Of a stretch of DNA of 35,560 nucleotides, positions 24,916-33,749 are shown one piece after another. A model generated the notes under the pieces. It was given only the letters and a program-made list of their open reading frames with translations, was not told where the DNA came from and ran no database searches. Position numbers and translations under genes: made by a program. The stretch lies in the NCBI GenBank assembly GCA_030156255.1, contig JASGMV010000041.1:1-35560 (forward strand), given 5' to 3'. The DNA comes from Desulfovibrionales bacterium. GTDB lineage: Bacteria; Desulfobacterota; Desulfovibrionia; Desulfovibrionales; Desulfovibrionaceae. Numbering within the stretch: position 1 is the stretch's first letter; each line of letters starts with the position of its first letter.

Positions 24916-26175
24916 ATGGAAAACCAGCAACGTATGGACAGCAAGGAAACGCTCCAAATCATCGACCGGCTCACCGCCTTGTGCAAAGAAGTTTCCCTCG
25001 GCGACTACAATCGATGCCACGCACTCTTTGAACTGACCAAGACGCAAGAATACCCCGCCCCGGTCAGCCATCTGGCCGAGGCCTTCGGCATGATGCTGGT
25101 CAAAGTCGAAGCTCGGGAGTATCGGCTGGAAACCTTGGTGGAGGAGCTGACTCTCACCAAGGAGAAACTCGAAGAAGCGTCCAAAAGGCTTGAAGCTGAG
25201 AACCAGCACCTCAAGTCCCACCTCAAGGACCGGTTCTCGCCGGGCAAGATCGTGGGAAAAAGCCCGGCCATCGTCAAAGTCCTGGAGGCCGTCAAGCGCG
25301 TCGCCGATACGCCGGTCTCCGTTTTGATTTACGGGGAAACCGGAACCGGCAAGGAGCTTATCGCCAAGTCGCTGCACTTCTCCAGCAATCGCCGCGAGAA
25401 TCATTTCGTGGCCATCAACTGCTCGGCCATTCCGGAAACGCTGTTCGAAAGCGAACTATTCGGCATCGAGAAAGGCGTGGCCACCGGCGTAGACAAGCGC
25501 AGCGGCAAAATTGTTCAGGCGAGCGGAGGAACGCTCTTTCTGGATGAAATCGCCGACCTCCCCTTGCCGGGGCAGGCCAAGCTGCTGCGCGTCATCGAAG
25601 AACGCGAAGTCACCCCCGTGGGATCGAGAAAATCCGTTCCCGTGGATCTGCGCATCGTGGCGGCCACCAACAAGAACCTCAAAGAAGAAATCTCCAAGGG
25701 CGCTTTCCGCGAAGACCTGTTCTACCGGCTGAACGTGGTGCAACTGGTCGTTCCTCCGCTGCGGCGGCGCCCCGACGACATCGAGTTGCTGGCCCGGATT
25801 TTTCTCGACAACTGCTGCCGCAACATGAGCCGCGGCGGCATGCGCTTCTCTTCGGAGGCCATGCAAGCGCTCAAGGCCCACGGCTGGCCGGGCAACGTCC
25901 GGGAATTGGAAAACGAAGTGGAGCGCGCCGTGGCCTTGTGCATCGAAAAGACCATCCATCTGAACGACCTCTCGGACACGGTGCGCAACGACCAGGATTC
26001 GGCCGTATGCCCTCCTCCCAAGGAGGACTCTCCGGCCGGAGAACTCAAAGACGTAGAGCGGGATCTGATCGTCAAGGCGCTCGCCCAGACGGACGGCAAC
26101 AAAACCCACGCCGCCAAAGTCCTCGGCATCACGCGAGAAGGGCTGCGCAAAAAAATGAAACGCTTCGGATTGTAG
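24916..26175 (+). CDS. Sigma-54-type enhancer-binding protein with altered GAFTGA loop, next to the T6SS genes
   Basis: A protein of 419 residues. Residues 1-95 are an unrecognised sensory domain, then a coiled coil (about 70-105, ETLVEELTLTKEKLEEASKR). AAA+ domain: Walker A GETGTGKE (140-147), Walker B GGTLFLDEIAD, FREDLFYRLNV with the arginine finger. A Fis-type HTH ends it (NKTHAAKVLGITREGLRKKMKRFG). The sigma-54 contact loop reads GVATGV (187-192) instead of GAFTGA: the aromatic residue is lost. Sigma-54 activation may be changed or lost, or this may be a lineage variant. It ends 40 bases from the convergent T6SS operon and probably controls it, as other sigma-54 activators of T6SS loci do. 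Confidence 0.9.
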   Translation: MENQQRMDSKETLQIIDRLTALCKEVSLGDYNRCHALFELTKTQEYPAPVSHLAEAFGMMLVKVEAREYRLETLVEELTLTKEKLEEASKRLEAENQHLKSHLKDRFSPGKIVGKSPAIVKVLEAVKRVADTPVSVLIYGETGTGKELIAKSLHFSSNRRENHFVAINCSAIPETLFESELFGIEKGVATGVDKRSGKIVQASGGTLFLDEIADLPLPGQAKLLRVIEEREVTPVGSRKSVPVDLRIVAATNKNLKEEISKGAFREDLFYRLNVVQLVVPPLRRRPDDIELLARIFLDNCCRNMSRGGMRFSSEAMQALKAHGWPGNVRELENEVERAVALCIEKTIHLNDLSDTVRNDQDSAVCPPPKEDSPAGELKDVERDLIVKALAQTDGNKTHAAKVLGITREGLRKKMKRFGL

Positions 26176-26190
26176 CAACCCGAAGCGCTT
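26161..26190 (+). terminator. Hairpin overlapping the regulator stop codon
   Basis: CGCTTCGG pairs with CCGAAGCG over an 11-base loop containing the TAG stop, then CTTT. A short T-run and small stem make it moderate; it may serve the convergent operon as well. Confidence 0.5.
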
Positions 26191-26215
26191 TGCGCGTTCT
26201 GCTCTGCTCCGACGT

Positions 26216-27244
26216 TTATTTCCCCGGCGGCGCCTTTTGCGGCGGCGTCTTGCCCGCGCTTGGCTGAGAGGGCGATCCCATCCGAACAACGCACGCCACG
26301 CCCCCATCCGTGAGGCTGATGTCCGGATCGGAGCCGACCGGCGCGGAGGGGTCGCGATAATAGAGCACCAGACGAACCTTGCCGGGGTGCTCTCCAAAGA
26401 CTATTTTTTCGATCGCGCCCTGATCGAACCGGCTGACGTTCCTTCCCTTGAATCGCCACTTGCCGAGCACGTCCAGCACCAGTTTGCGCGGATTGTTCAA
26501 CCAGAAATAGGTGCAGCGGGGCACAGGCCGGTTGGCGGCGAGCTTGACGGTGAAATGATCCGGCGCCGATTCGAATTGCGCCACCGTGAGCACGCCGGCT
26601 TCGGCCTCGGAAGGCTGGGAGGCGGTCTTTCCGTTGGCGTCGGCCTGCTGCGGCGCCGGCGATTTGTCCGGCTTCGCCGTTTGAGCGGGCGCGCCCGGCG
26701 CAGGGGCCTTTTCGGACCGGGACGAAGGCTGCGGCCTGCGGCGGCCCTGCGAGTCGGCGCCCGACTTCCCGGCTGAAACAGCAGGGGCGGCCGAGGCCCT
26801 CGTGGAGTTTTCGGCCGAAAGCTGGGCGCCCTGCGCTTCGGCGGGCTGCGTTGCAGCCTCCACGCGCGCGGCATCCGCCTGCGTGGCCTCCTTGCGTTGG
26901 CTCAGCACCTGGTCAGTGAAGCCCGGGCGTTTCCAGGCGGGAACGCTCCCCGTATCATCGCCGTCCTCGGCCTGGGAGACGTTGCCCGAAGCGACGCCGC
27001 CCAGTTCGGCGATTTCAGAGTTGGCCGAGTCGCTATCCTTTTCCAACACCGCGGAAACCTTCTGGAAGAAACTGGAGCCGACGCCCAACGCCTCGTCAGC
27101 GCTTTCCGTGACGGTGCCGTTCACGCCCAGGCTGCTCATCACGGCGGACATATCGCCCCACAAGGTGGTGAACACCACCAACCCCACCCCGCCCAACCAG
27201 AGCAGGAAAAGAAGGACGTAAAATCGTTGGTACAGGAATCCCAT
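26216..27244 (-). CDS. AMIN-domain membrane protein at the end of the T6SS operon
   Basis: A protein of 342 residues from the ATG at 27244, which follows GGAGACG. One membrane segment at about 6-27 (VLLFLLWLGGVGLVVFTTLW), then a long low-complexity linker rich in Ala, Ser, Pro and Gln (about 85-225), then an AMIN domain (about 230-325: FTVKLAANRPVPRCTYFWLN, PRKLVLDVLGKW, IEKIVFGEHPGKVRLVLYY). AMIN domains of AmiC and PilQ-type proteins locate to, and in AmiC bind, peptidoglycan. It starts 23 bases after tssM, so it is very likely cotranscribed. TssL here has no peptidoglycan-binding domain; this protein could supply that anchor, in the role of TagL/TagP/TagN. That role is inference. Confidence 0.85.
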   Translation of the reverse strand: MGFLYQRFYVLLFLLWLGGVGLVVFTTLWGDMSAVMSSLGVNGTVTESADEALGVGSSFFQKVSAVLEKDSDSANSEIAELGGVASGNVSQAEDGDDTGSVPAWKRPGFTDQVLSQRKEATQADAARVEAATQPAEAQGAQLSAENSTRASAAPAVSAGKSGADSQGRRRPQPSSRSEKAPAPGAPAQTAKPDKSPAPQQADANGKTASQPSEAEAGVLTVAQFESAPDHFTVKLAANRPVPRCTYFWLNNPRKLVLDVLGKWRFKGRNVSRFDQGAIEKIVFGEHPGKVRLVLYYRDPSAPVGSDPDISLTDGGVACVVRMGSPSQPSAGKTPPQKAPPGK

Positions 27245-27267
27245 GTCGTCTCCGATAAAAACGCCCG

Positions 27268-30200
27268 TTACTGCCGCCAACACTCCACGATCTGCTCCGG
27301 CGTATTCACGGGGCGGACCTCCAACAGCTTGATCAGAGGCACAGCGCCGTCAAAGGCGTAGGTCACCGTCATTTTTTTCACGCCCATGGTTTCCAACAGC
27401 GTTGCGGCCTGCGGGAAGTCGCTCGGCGTATACGTCCGCTTGCCTTCCCGGAAATCCTTCAGGAAATTGGGGAAGCCATACAGCCCCTGATACTTTTTGG
27501 TCAACACCAACCCTTTGAACTTGATGGACAAGGAAATATCGCCGCAGGTGTCCGGTTTCCAAACGAACTGCAGGGTTTCGGGGAAATTGTAGTTGTAGAG
27601 CGTCTGGGCCCCTTCTCCGCAGTCGAGCTGCAGCACCGTGGCGTAGGGCTCCTGCTGCGCGCCGGGGTTGACCGAAGTCGGCAGCGTTTTCACGGCGACC
27701 GTGTACTGCGGCAGCATCTCCTGTCCTTGGGCCGAGCCTTGCTGCAGGAACGTAAAGAACGGCCTCGTAAACGGGAAAGACACGCCGTACCAGTTGCGGG
27801 CGTAATAGCCGTCCAGGCTGCTGACGATAAACGACCGGGCGGGGCCGGCGATGAATTTGTCCACCAGGCCTTGCTGTCCGAACAGGGCGTCCCGCATCTT
27901 CTGGGCCGGCATATGGCCGACCTTGGCCAAAACCTCGGACTCCCAAAGGTCCTGAAGCTCGCAGGCCGACTCCATGGTGACGTAATAGACCAGGAATTTG
28001 AACGGGCCGCCGATAATGTTGAAAAATACGTCGTCGCCCTTCTTCTGTTCCTGAACGCCGACCATCAAGTTCTTGATTTTGATGAGCGCGGCGTTGGCGC
28101 TGGCGAAAGGCGACTTGGCGCCCCCGCCGGGGTCCTGTTTTCCGCCGGGCAGATACGTCGTGGAGTATTTGTAGGCTTCCTCCGGAGAGCCCGTGGCGGG
28201 AATGATGTCGCCCAGCGCCTTGAGGTAGTCGCCGAACTCCTTATGCGCCTTGACGATATTCTCCATTTGCCCCATGTCCGTAGGATCGATTTGGCCCACC
28301 ACCTTCCGGACAGTAAACTCCACGTTGATCTTGGCCCGCTTGAGCAGGGAAGTCTGATTGCCCCCGGTCTCCTGCGCCGCGGCGACCTTCTCGAAAGACC
28401 GTATCTGGCGGGCCCAATCCGGCGCTTTCGCCACTTTGAAGGCCGGCGCCATCTCATGGTTCATCCGTTGCAGCAGCAGCATGTAGGGGCTGCTCAGGGT
28501 CGACATGGAGACCGCCGCCGCCCGCCAATCGGCCATTCCTCCCAGCAGAGCCTCTCCTTCGTTGAAACGCGAAGCAAAGTCGCGCCAGGCGGAGTAATAT
28601 TGCTGGCCGTACCAGGTCCAGAAGCGTTTCGTCTTTTCCTTGAAATCTTGTTTGTCCTCGACAGCCATCTCCACGGCCTTGATGAACGCCTTGATGGCTT
28701 TGTCGCCCTCCACCGTAAACGCCGGATCCGTCTGCACCAAACCCGCGGAGCCCCCGGCGAGTCCGCCCCAGAATTCGGACAACGTCACAGCGTTGAGATT
28801 GGGGTTGGAGTTGGCCCACTTGACGAGCCAATGGAGCTCCGAGCCTTTGAGGGCCATCAGCCGCTTCAGCCAGAGCCGGAGGGTCAGCAACTCCTCGGTC
28901 AAGGCGGCCTGGTCCGTATTCCAGGCCAGATAGGCCGTATAAAGATTGGAGAAATACGCCCCCACTTCGGGAGAAACCCCGTTCTCCTCTCGCGCGAGCA
29001 CCGATCCTGAAGTCTTGGGAAAGGCGTCCAGCGCGGCCAGTCCGGAACCGCCCTGCCGCTCTTTGATCAAGTCGATGCGCCACACCACATGTTCGATGTA
29101 GTCGGCCATCTCCACTTCCGAGATGTCCGACGACAGCCCGGCCATGCTTGCGCCCAGGGCTTTGTCCAAGGGCCCCAAAACCTTGCTCCGGAACAACCGG
29201 ACATACAGATCCAACAGCCGGCCCTGGATATCCAGGCTGTTGGTGAGTCCAAGCCTGGGGGCCCACCAGTTGCTGTTGATCTGAATCATCTGCGCAATCT
29301 TTTGCTTGAACAAGCTCATGGTGATGATGTTCTGCTCGGCGGAGCCCTCCAAGGCCGGGGGCTGCGGGAATTCCTTGGTCACCACGTCCAACGCCCGCAT
29401 ATTGTTCACGTAGGACAAACTGAGCAGGCCGACGAAGCAGAACGTCAGAAAGAGCCAGGAGGCGAGCCCCAGATTCTTGGTGACCATCCGCCATTTGAGA
29501 TATTCCAGGATGGGGCTGAAAAGATTGCGGTCCTTCGGCAGGATCAACGAGAAAAAGTCGGAGAGAAAAAGGCCTTTGTTGGTGTCCGGAAGGGCCTGGT
29601 CCCGACCTTGCAAAGACTCCAGCCCGTCGAGGATGCGGGAGTGAGGCGATCCGGATTGGCGTCCGCTGGCGAAAAAGACGCCGCGCAGCATGGGGGTTTC
29701 CTGGTAGGGATTCTCGTGGAAGGCGCCCACCAGAAAACTTTTGAGTCCGGGCTTCAGGCTCTCCAATTCGTCAGGGAAAACGATCAGTCCCGGATTGATC
29801 TCGCCGGAAAGCTCCATCATCTTCAGCCGGATGTCCTTGAGCCTTTCGGCCACCGACTTCATGGTCGATTCCGCGATTTCTTCGGCGTCCTCGCGCAGGT
29901 CCACGTTCAACCAGCCCATGGCTTGGCCGGCGTCCTTGTCGGGCAGCTGCTTGCAAAATCCCATAAGGCCGGGGACCTGGTCCAACTTTGTCACCAGGAC
30001 ATAGACGGGAAACCGCGCGCCCAGAACGCGCATAAGCTCGTCCACCCGGCGTCGAATGGACTTGCCGTATTCGGTCAGGACGTCCTCCTCCCCGGCCACG
30101 AGCTTGTCCGCGCCCAGGGTGACGATGAGGCCGTTGAGCGGCTCCTTGCGGCGATACTTGGCCATCAAGGCGAGAAACCGTTCCCACTCCTCCTTGTCCC

Positions 30201-30756
30201 GGCCCTCGTCCACGGGAATGGCGTAGCGGCCGGCGGTGTCGAGAATCACGGCCTCCTCGAAAAACCACCAGTCGCAATTACGGGTCACCGAGACCCCTTG
30301 GGTCGGCCCCACATCCGTCAAAATGGAGGTCAAACGCGCCCGGGCCACGGCCGTCGACTTGCCGGAGCCGGACTCGCCCAGAATCATGAACCAGGGCAAA
30401 ACATACAGAGGATCGCCGCGCCTTCTCAGATGGGAGCGCCGCAGCATCTCCACGGCGTCGCGCCAACGGTCCTGCAAATCCTTGAGACGCTGGCGCTCGA
30501 AGGCCGGCGCCGAGGCGATGGCCTCTTCATCCTGCTCGATGATGCGCTTGACGAACTTCTCCTCCCTTCGCCGAAAAAACCATTTCTTGAGGAAGAAGAA
30601 GGTCAGCACCAAGCCGACGACGCCGCCGAAAATAGCCGCTCCGACCCACGCGGGCCAGTCTCGCCAGACAATCAACGCGTAGCAGCCAAGGGCCAGTATC
30701 GCCAGCAGGATCAGATAAAGAAAAATCTTGAGCAGAAGATAGAAGAATTTTTTCAT
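27268..30756 (-). CDS. tssM: T6SS membrane complex protein TssM (IcmF)
   Basis: A protein of 1162 residues, full IcmF length. Two membrane helices near the N-terminus (about 5-30 and 38-56) and a third at about 435-455 (ASWLFLTFCFVGLLSLSYV) give the known topology: a cytoplasmic NTPase-like domain and a large periplasmic part. Walker A is intact (GESGSGKST, 127-135), so nucleotide binding is likely; some TssM proteins lack it. The periplasmic end carries the IcmF-C pattern (QLDCGEGAQTLYNYNFPETLQFVWKPDTC). It joins TssL in the inner membrane to TssJ in the outer membrane. Gaps of 22 and 23 bases to tssL and the AMIN gene indicate one operon. Confidence 0.96.
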   Translation of the reverse strand: MKKFFYLLLKIFLYLILLAILALGCYALIVWRDWPAWVGAAIFGGVVGLVLTFFFLKKWFFRRREEKFVKRIIEQDEEAIASAPAFERQRLKDLQDRWRDAVEMLRRSHLRRRGDPLYVLPWFMILGESGSGKSTAVARARLTSILTDVGPTQGVSVTRNCDWWFFEEAVILDTAGRYAIPVDEGRDKEEWERFLALMAKYRRKEPLNGLIVTLGADKLVAGEEDVLTEYGKSIRRRVDELMRVLGARFPVYVLVTKLDQVPGLMGFCKQLPDKDAGQAMGWLNVDLREDAEEIAESTMKSVAERLKDIRLKMMELSGEINPGLIVFPDELESLKPGLKSFLVGAFHENPYQETPMLRGVFFASGRQSGSPHSRILDGLESLQGRDQALPDTNKGLFLSDFFSLILPKDRNLFSPILEYLKWRMVTKNLGLASWLFLTFCFVGLLSLSYVNNMRALDVVTKEFPQPPALEGSAEQNIITMSLFKQKIAQMIQINSNWWAPRLGLTNSLDIQGRLLDLYVRLFRSKVLGPLDKALGASMAGLSSDISEVEMADYIEHVVWRIDLIKERQGGSGLAALDAFPKTSGSVLAREENGVSPEVGAYFSNLYTAYLAWNTDQAALTEELLTLRLWLKRLMALKGSELHWLVKWANSNPNLNAVTLSEFWGGLAGGSAGLVQTDPAFTVEGDKAIKAFIKAVEMAVEDKQDFKEKTKRFWTWYGQQYYSAWRDFASRFNEGEALLGGMADWRAAAVSMSTLSSPYMLLLQRMNHEMAPAFKVAKAPDWARQIRSFEKVAAAQETGGNQTSLLKRAKINVEFTVRKVVGQIDPTDMGQMENIVKAHKEFGDYLKALGDIIPATGSPEEAYKYSTTYLPGGKQDPGGGAKSPFASANAALIKIKNLMVGVQEQKKGDDVFFNIIGGPFKFLVYYVTMESACELQDLWESEVLAKVGHMPAQKMRDALFGQQGLVDKFIAGPARSFIVSSLDGYYARNWYGVSFPFTRPFFTFLQQGSAQGQEMLPQYTVAVKTLPTSVNPGAQQEPYATVLQLDCGEGAQTLYNYNFPETLQFVWKPDTCGDISLSIKFKGLVLTKKYQGLYGFPNFLKDFREGKRTYTPSDFPQAATLLETMGVKKMTVTYAFDGAVPLIKLLEVRPVNTPEQIVECWRQ

Positions 30757-30778
30757 AACCGCTTACGCTCTGCTCCGC

Positions 30779-31444
30779 TCAGGGGAGTCCAAGCCATCCT
30801 TTGAGAAACACGTCCAAGTGGTGCTGGTAAGCGTAAAAGATGGCGCCGCAAACCACCAAAGGCAAGGCGAAGAACAACAACGCCCATGGGTCGAAGCGCC
30901 GCCAAAGCTGCCGGCCGCGGCCCATGCGCTCCCGCTCCCCATAGGCCAGAGGGAACAAGACTTCGTTGGGAGGAGGCCCGCCCGACAGGACCAAATCCAC
31001 GCTCTTCCGGGATACTTCCTGCAATTTCGCCGGCTCGCGAGCTCTGAAATACTCACCCACAAACCCCATGGACAAACATGAGGCGTAAATCTCCAGGACT
31101 TCAATCTCCTCGTCCGGGGCCAGCTCTCCCAGCCTTTGAAAGAACTCCTCGCCCGCGTTGGAGGTGTCGAAGAACTCCCGCTGCAGCGGCTGCTTGAGCC
31201 ATTCGGCGCGCCCAGCCCATTCCGAGGTCAGAATGACTTCGTCGGCCCAGGCGCAAACGGCGAACTTGGCGTTGTCCGAAAAGGATCGGGGATAGTCGCG
31301 GGACTGGCAGCAATCGGCGGCCTCATACAGCAAGCGCTCCACATCCTGGCGCACGGCCTCGTAGGGGGCCGAAGCCATCAGCGGGTCTTTGACCAGATAG
31401 CCGACGTAGGCGAAAAAGCCGGCGAAGCAATCCATCAGCCGCAT
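30779..31444 (-). CDS. tssL: T6SS membrane complex protein TssL (DotU), short form
   Basis: A protein of 221 residues. The cytoplasmic DotU domain is clear: VERLLYEAA, AKFAVCAWADEVILTSEWAGRAEWLKQPLQREFFDTSNAGEEFFQRL, then EIEVLEIYASCLSMGFVGEYF. One membrane helix lies near the C-terminus (about 190-208), and the protein ends soon after, so it has no OmpA-like peptidoglycan-binding extension. It binds TssM and links the complex to the TssK baseplate. It lies between tssK (20 bases) and tssM (22 bases). Confidence 0.96.
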   Translation of the reverse strand: MRLMDCFAGFFAYVGYLVKDPLMASAPYEAVRQDVERLLYEAADCCQSRDYPRSFSDNAKFAVCAWADEVILTSEWAGRAEWLKQPLQREFFDTSNAGEEFFQRLGELAPDEEIEVLEIYASCLSMGFVGEYFRAREPAKLQEVSRKSVDLVLSGGPPPNEVLFPLAYGERERMGRGRQLWRRFDPWALLFFALPLVVCGAIFYAYQHHLDVFLKGWLGLP

Positions 31445-31464
31445 GGTCGCTCACACTCCTCGGA

Positions 31465-32853
31465 TCAACCTTTCAGAACCACAAGCTGCGCCATCAGGTC
31501 TTCCGGCGCGGTGTCCCAATACATGGCGATGCTGCCGTTGCGCTCCACATCGTCCCATAGCGGAGACATGTTGTCGATCTTGAAGTAGACCGTATTCACC
31601 CTCTTGGGCAAGCCCGTGGGCGGGTCGGAGTGGTGCTCCAGCGGGATGCCGGAAACCGCGCGGGACAGCAGGGAGGTCATTCCCATGGTGGCCGAAAGCT
31701 TGAGGACGTGGCGAACTTCCGCGACCACCTGGTCGAGAGGAGTCTCGGTCCGCAGCAACAGCCAGAAGCGATTGCGGCGATCGAACACACGGGCCGGCAG
31801 CTCCGCGGTGAAATACGGATCCTGGAATTGGAAACGCACCAGGAACTCCGGCCCCACCGTGATGGATTCGACCATCTGCGTCACCAACTGCTTGGCCGCG
31901 TAGAAGCAGTCCCAAAGATTCTCATGATCGTAATTCGGAATGAGCTTCTCGCCGTCGTGGCGTTCTCCCAAGGCGCCGATGCCTTCGGTGAACGACGACA
32001 GCTCCGCCACCACCTGGCGAATATACAGATACGCGGTCCAGGGATGCAGGGTCTTCGTTTCGCTCAACTGCTGAAAAACCGGCACGTAGCGGTTCAAAGA
32101 CCTCAACGCCAGCAAAAAGACCATGTAGGAAACGTCGAAGTCCTTGGATTGCAGCTCGCCGGGGCTTTTGTATTCGTCAAGCTGCTGGCTGCGCGAGATG
32201 ACCAGGTCCCGCACGTCGCGGAAGAGCTTGCTCAACTGCTCCATGGAGTAGACGTTCAGGCACGGTGGGACGAAGCGCTCGGCGAAGACCACGCTTTCGG
32301 CGTCGCGCGCCAGCTGCGCCACGGGAATGAGTTCGTAGTCGTCCAGTTCGTCCAACTCCGTTTCCCAAAAAATCTTCAACACGTACGACATGCGCTGAAC
32401 CTTGGCCGAAGGTCCATCGCCGTACATGTCCGGCGCGTCTTCCGGATTGGCCTCCGTGGCGTAGGTCGTGCTGACGCGGCCCACGTCCTTCAAGCTGTCC
32501 ACCACCGTGACGTTGTGCCCGGCGCTATTCCACTTGCGCAGCCCCAGATAAACGGTGAAAGGTTTCTCCGCATCCACCCAGTCGCTTTCGAAGGAACGGG
32601 GCTGAATCACGGCGTTGCCGGGATAAGCGACGTGGGCGCCGTTGGCGAAGACGAAACTCCCGTTGACTATTTCGAAACGGCGGGTCAACAGAGCATCCTC
32701 GCGAACGTTCATGTGGTTCACGCCCCAGAAATACGGCTGCCCGTGCTCCCGAAAGGGCTTCAGGAGGTAATCCCGGTAGAGCTCGGTAAGCTGAAAATGC
32801 TGCGGTTGGAGAAAAACGCCCTGGCGCCAAAAAATGGGTTTTCCGGTGTGCAC
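31465..32853 (-). CDS. tssK: T6SS baseplate adaptor TssK
   Basis: A protein of 462 residues, usual for TssK. N-terminal signature PIFWRQGVFLQPQHFQ, followed by PYFWGVNHMNVREDALLTRRFEIVNG, matches the family's W-G--L-PQHFQ entry and shell domain. Later, HPWTAYLYIRQVVAELSSF and TTYDH-like PNYDHENLWDCF are also typical. TssK trimers bind the baseplate wedge (TssFG) and dock it on TssL/TssM. The GTG start directly follows the tssJ stop TAA, with GGGAG upstream, so translation is coupled. Confidence 0.96.
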   Translation of the reverse strand: MHTGKPIFWRQGVFLQPQHFQLTELYRDYLLKPFREHGQPYFWGVNHMNVREDALLTRRFEIVNGSFVFANGAHVAYPGNAVIQPRSFESDWVDAEKPFTVYLGLRKWNSAGHNVTVVDSLKDVGRVSTTYATEANPEDAPDMYGDGPSAKVQRMSYVLKIFWETELDELDDYELIPVAQLARDAESVVFAERFVPPCLNVYSMEQLSKLFRDVRDLVISRSQQLDEYKSPGELQSKDFDVSYMVFLLALRSLNRYVPVFQQLSETKTLHPWTAYLYIRQVVAELSSFTEGIGALGERHDGEKLIPNYDHENLWDCFYAAKQLVTQMVESITVGPEFLVRFQFQDPYFTAELPARVFDRRNRFWLLLRTETPLDQVVAEVRHVLKLSATMGMTSLLSRAVSGIPLEHHSDPPTGLPKRVNTVYFKIDNMSPLWDDVERNGSIAMYWDTAPEDLMAQLVVLKG

Positions 32854-33468
32854 TTACTGACTCCCGATCATTTGCATCTGATGAGGCCCCAACAGCATCT
32901 CCATGACAAGAGGCGCCGGCGTGTACTCCAGGCTCGTAAATATCAAGCCGCTGTCGGAGACCAACAGCGGAATTTCAAAATATCTTGTTGTTCCGGGGCC
33001 CGGGGAAAAATTGTAGTAGCCGGCGACCAACGCAACGAACTGCGCCCCTTCGGCCCGGTCCATGACCTGGGTGGCGTTTTGGCCGGGCTGCACGAAAACT
33101 TTCTGGAACGAGGCCACGCTCTTGTCGAACTGGTTGCACGCCAGCATCTTCGTCACTCCGGGGGCCGTTGCGGACAATTCCTGGTACGCCTTAAGGTCGG
33201 AGAGCTGATACACGCACAGCATCAACGCGTGCGCCCCCCCGTAATCGTTCAACCTCGGGTCCGCCCAAAGCTTCAAGGTCACCGCCCCAGGATCAAACGT
33301 CCACTTCACTTGCTCCGGTGAGGACGCCGGCTTGGGCGGCACCTGGGACGGCGCCACGGTCTGGCCGGCTTGAGGCGGCTGCTTGGTCTGCTGGACGCCC
33401 CCGCCGCCGCAAGCAACCAACGCCAAGACGACAAGAAACATTGACAGCCGCAAATTCAGAATTCTCAT
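32854..33468 (-). CDS. tssJ: T6SS outer-membrane lipoprotein TssJ
   Basis: A protein of 204 residues with a lipoprotein signal ending LALVAC-GGGG, then a Pro/Gln-rich linker, then the TssJ beta-sandwich: VTLKLWADPRLNDYGGAHALMLCVYQLSDLKAYQEL is the classical TssJ pattern (LN----G-a-p---r-YqL-d---F). The extended L1-2 loop region that contacts TssM is present. It is the first gene of the minus-strand T6SS operon. It has a candidate sigma-54 promoter 60 bases upstream. Confidence 0.93.
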   Translation of the reverse strand: MRILNLRLSMFLVVLALVACGGGGVQQTKQPPQAGQTVAPSQVPPKPASSPEQVKWTFDPGAVTLKLWADPRLNDYGGAHALMLCVYQLSDLKAYQELSATAPGVTKMLACNQFDKSVASFQKVFVQPGQNATQVMDRAEGAQFVALVAGYYNFSPGPGTTRYFEIPLLVSDSGLIFTSLEYTPAPLVMEMLLGPHQMQMIGSQ

Positions 33469-33527
33469 GGGCGTTGGCCTCTTTCGACCGGCCGAAGCGC
33501 ATTATGCGTCAAATGCTCTGAGTTTGC

Positions 33528-33543
33528 AGCAAATTTCTCTCCA
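33528..33543 (-). promoter_or_regulatory. Candidate sigma-54 promoter for the tssJKLM-AMIN operon
   Basis: Minus strand TGGAGAGAAATTTGCT: exact GG-N10-GC spacing, with TGG, the G at position 7 and TTGCT matching consensus; the CAC part does not. It lies about 60 bases before tssJ. T6SS operons under sigma-54 control are known, and an enhancer-binding protein gene sits at the other end of this operon. Confidence 0.45.
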
Positions 33544-33563
33544 ACGGGGCCGTGATCGCCGTA

Positions 33564-33586
33564 AAAACGCCCGCCCCGGGGCGGGC
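33564..33586 (-). terminator. Palindromic intrinsic terminator between the divergent T6SS units
   Basis: GCCCGCCCCGGGGCGGGC is a perfect 18-base palindrome followed on the minus strand by GTTTTT. It lies upstream of the candidate tssJ promoter, so it would stop a leftward transcript starting between 33587 and 33750, or shield tssJ from it. Confidence 0.55.
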
Positions 33587-33749
33587 ATAAGCTTGTCTGG
33601 TACAAGAAGTCTCTGAATTTCCGGATGTTGTCAACCCAAAGCAGCGTATCGTCCATTTCGACACACGCCGCATGTTCCATTGCTCGGGCTTGTGTGGTAG
33701 GAATGCAAATCGTTCTTTGCCCAATCGATCAACGCGCCAAGGAGGCGAT

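Noticed and set aside
29089-30804. Long plus-strand open frame (over 570 codons) opposite tssM
   Set aside because: It is antisense to the well-supported TssM frame, rich in His, Gln, Arg and Gly as mirror frames of GC-rich genes are, and has no domain or ribosome site.
31630-33321. Long plus-strand open frame opposite tssK and tssJ
   Set aside because: Mirror frame of two clear genes; composition is not protein-like and it crosses both gene borders.
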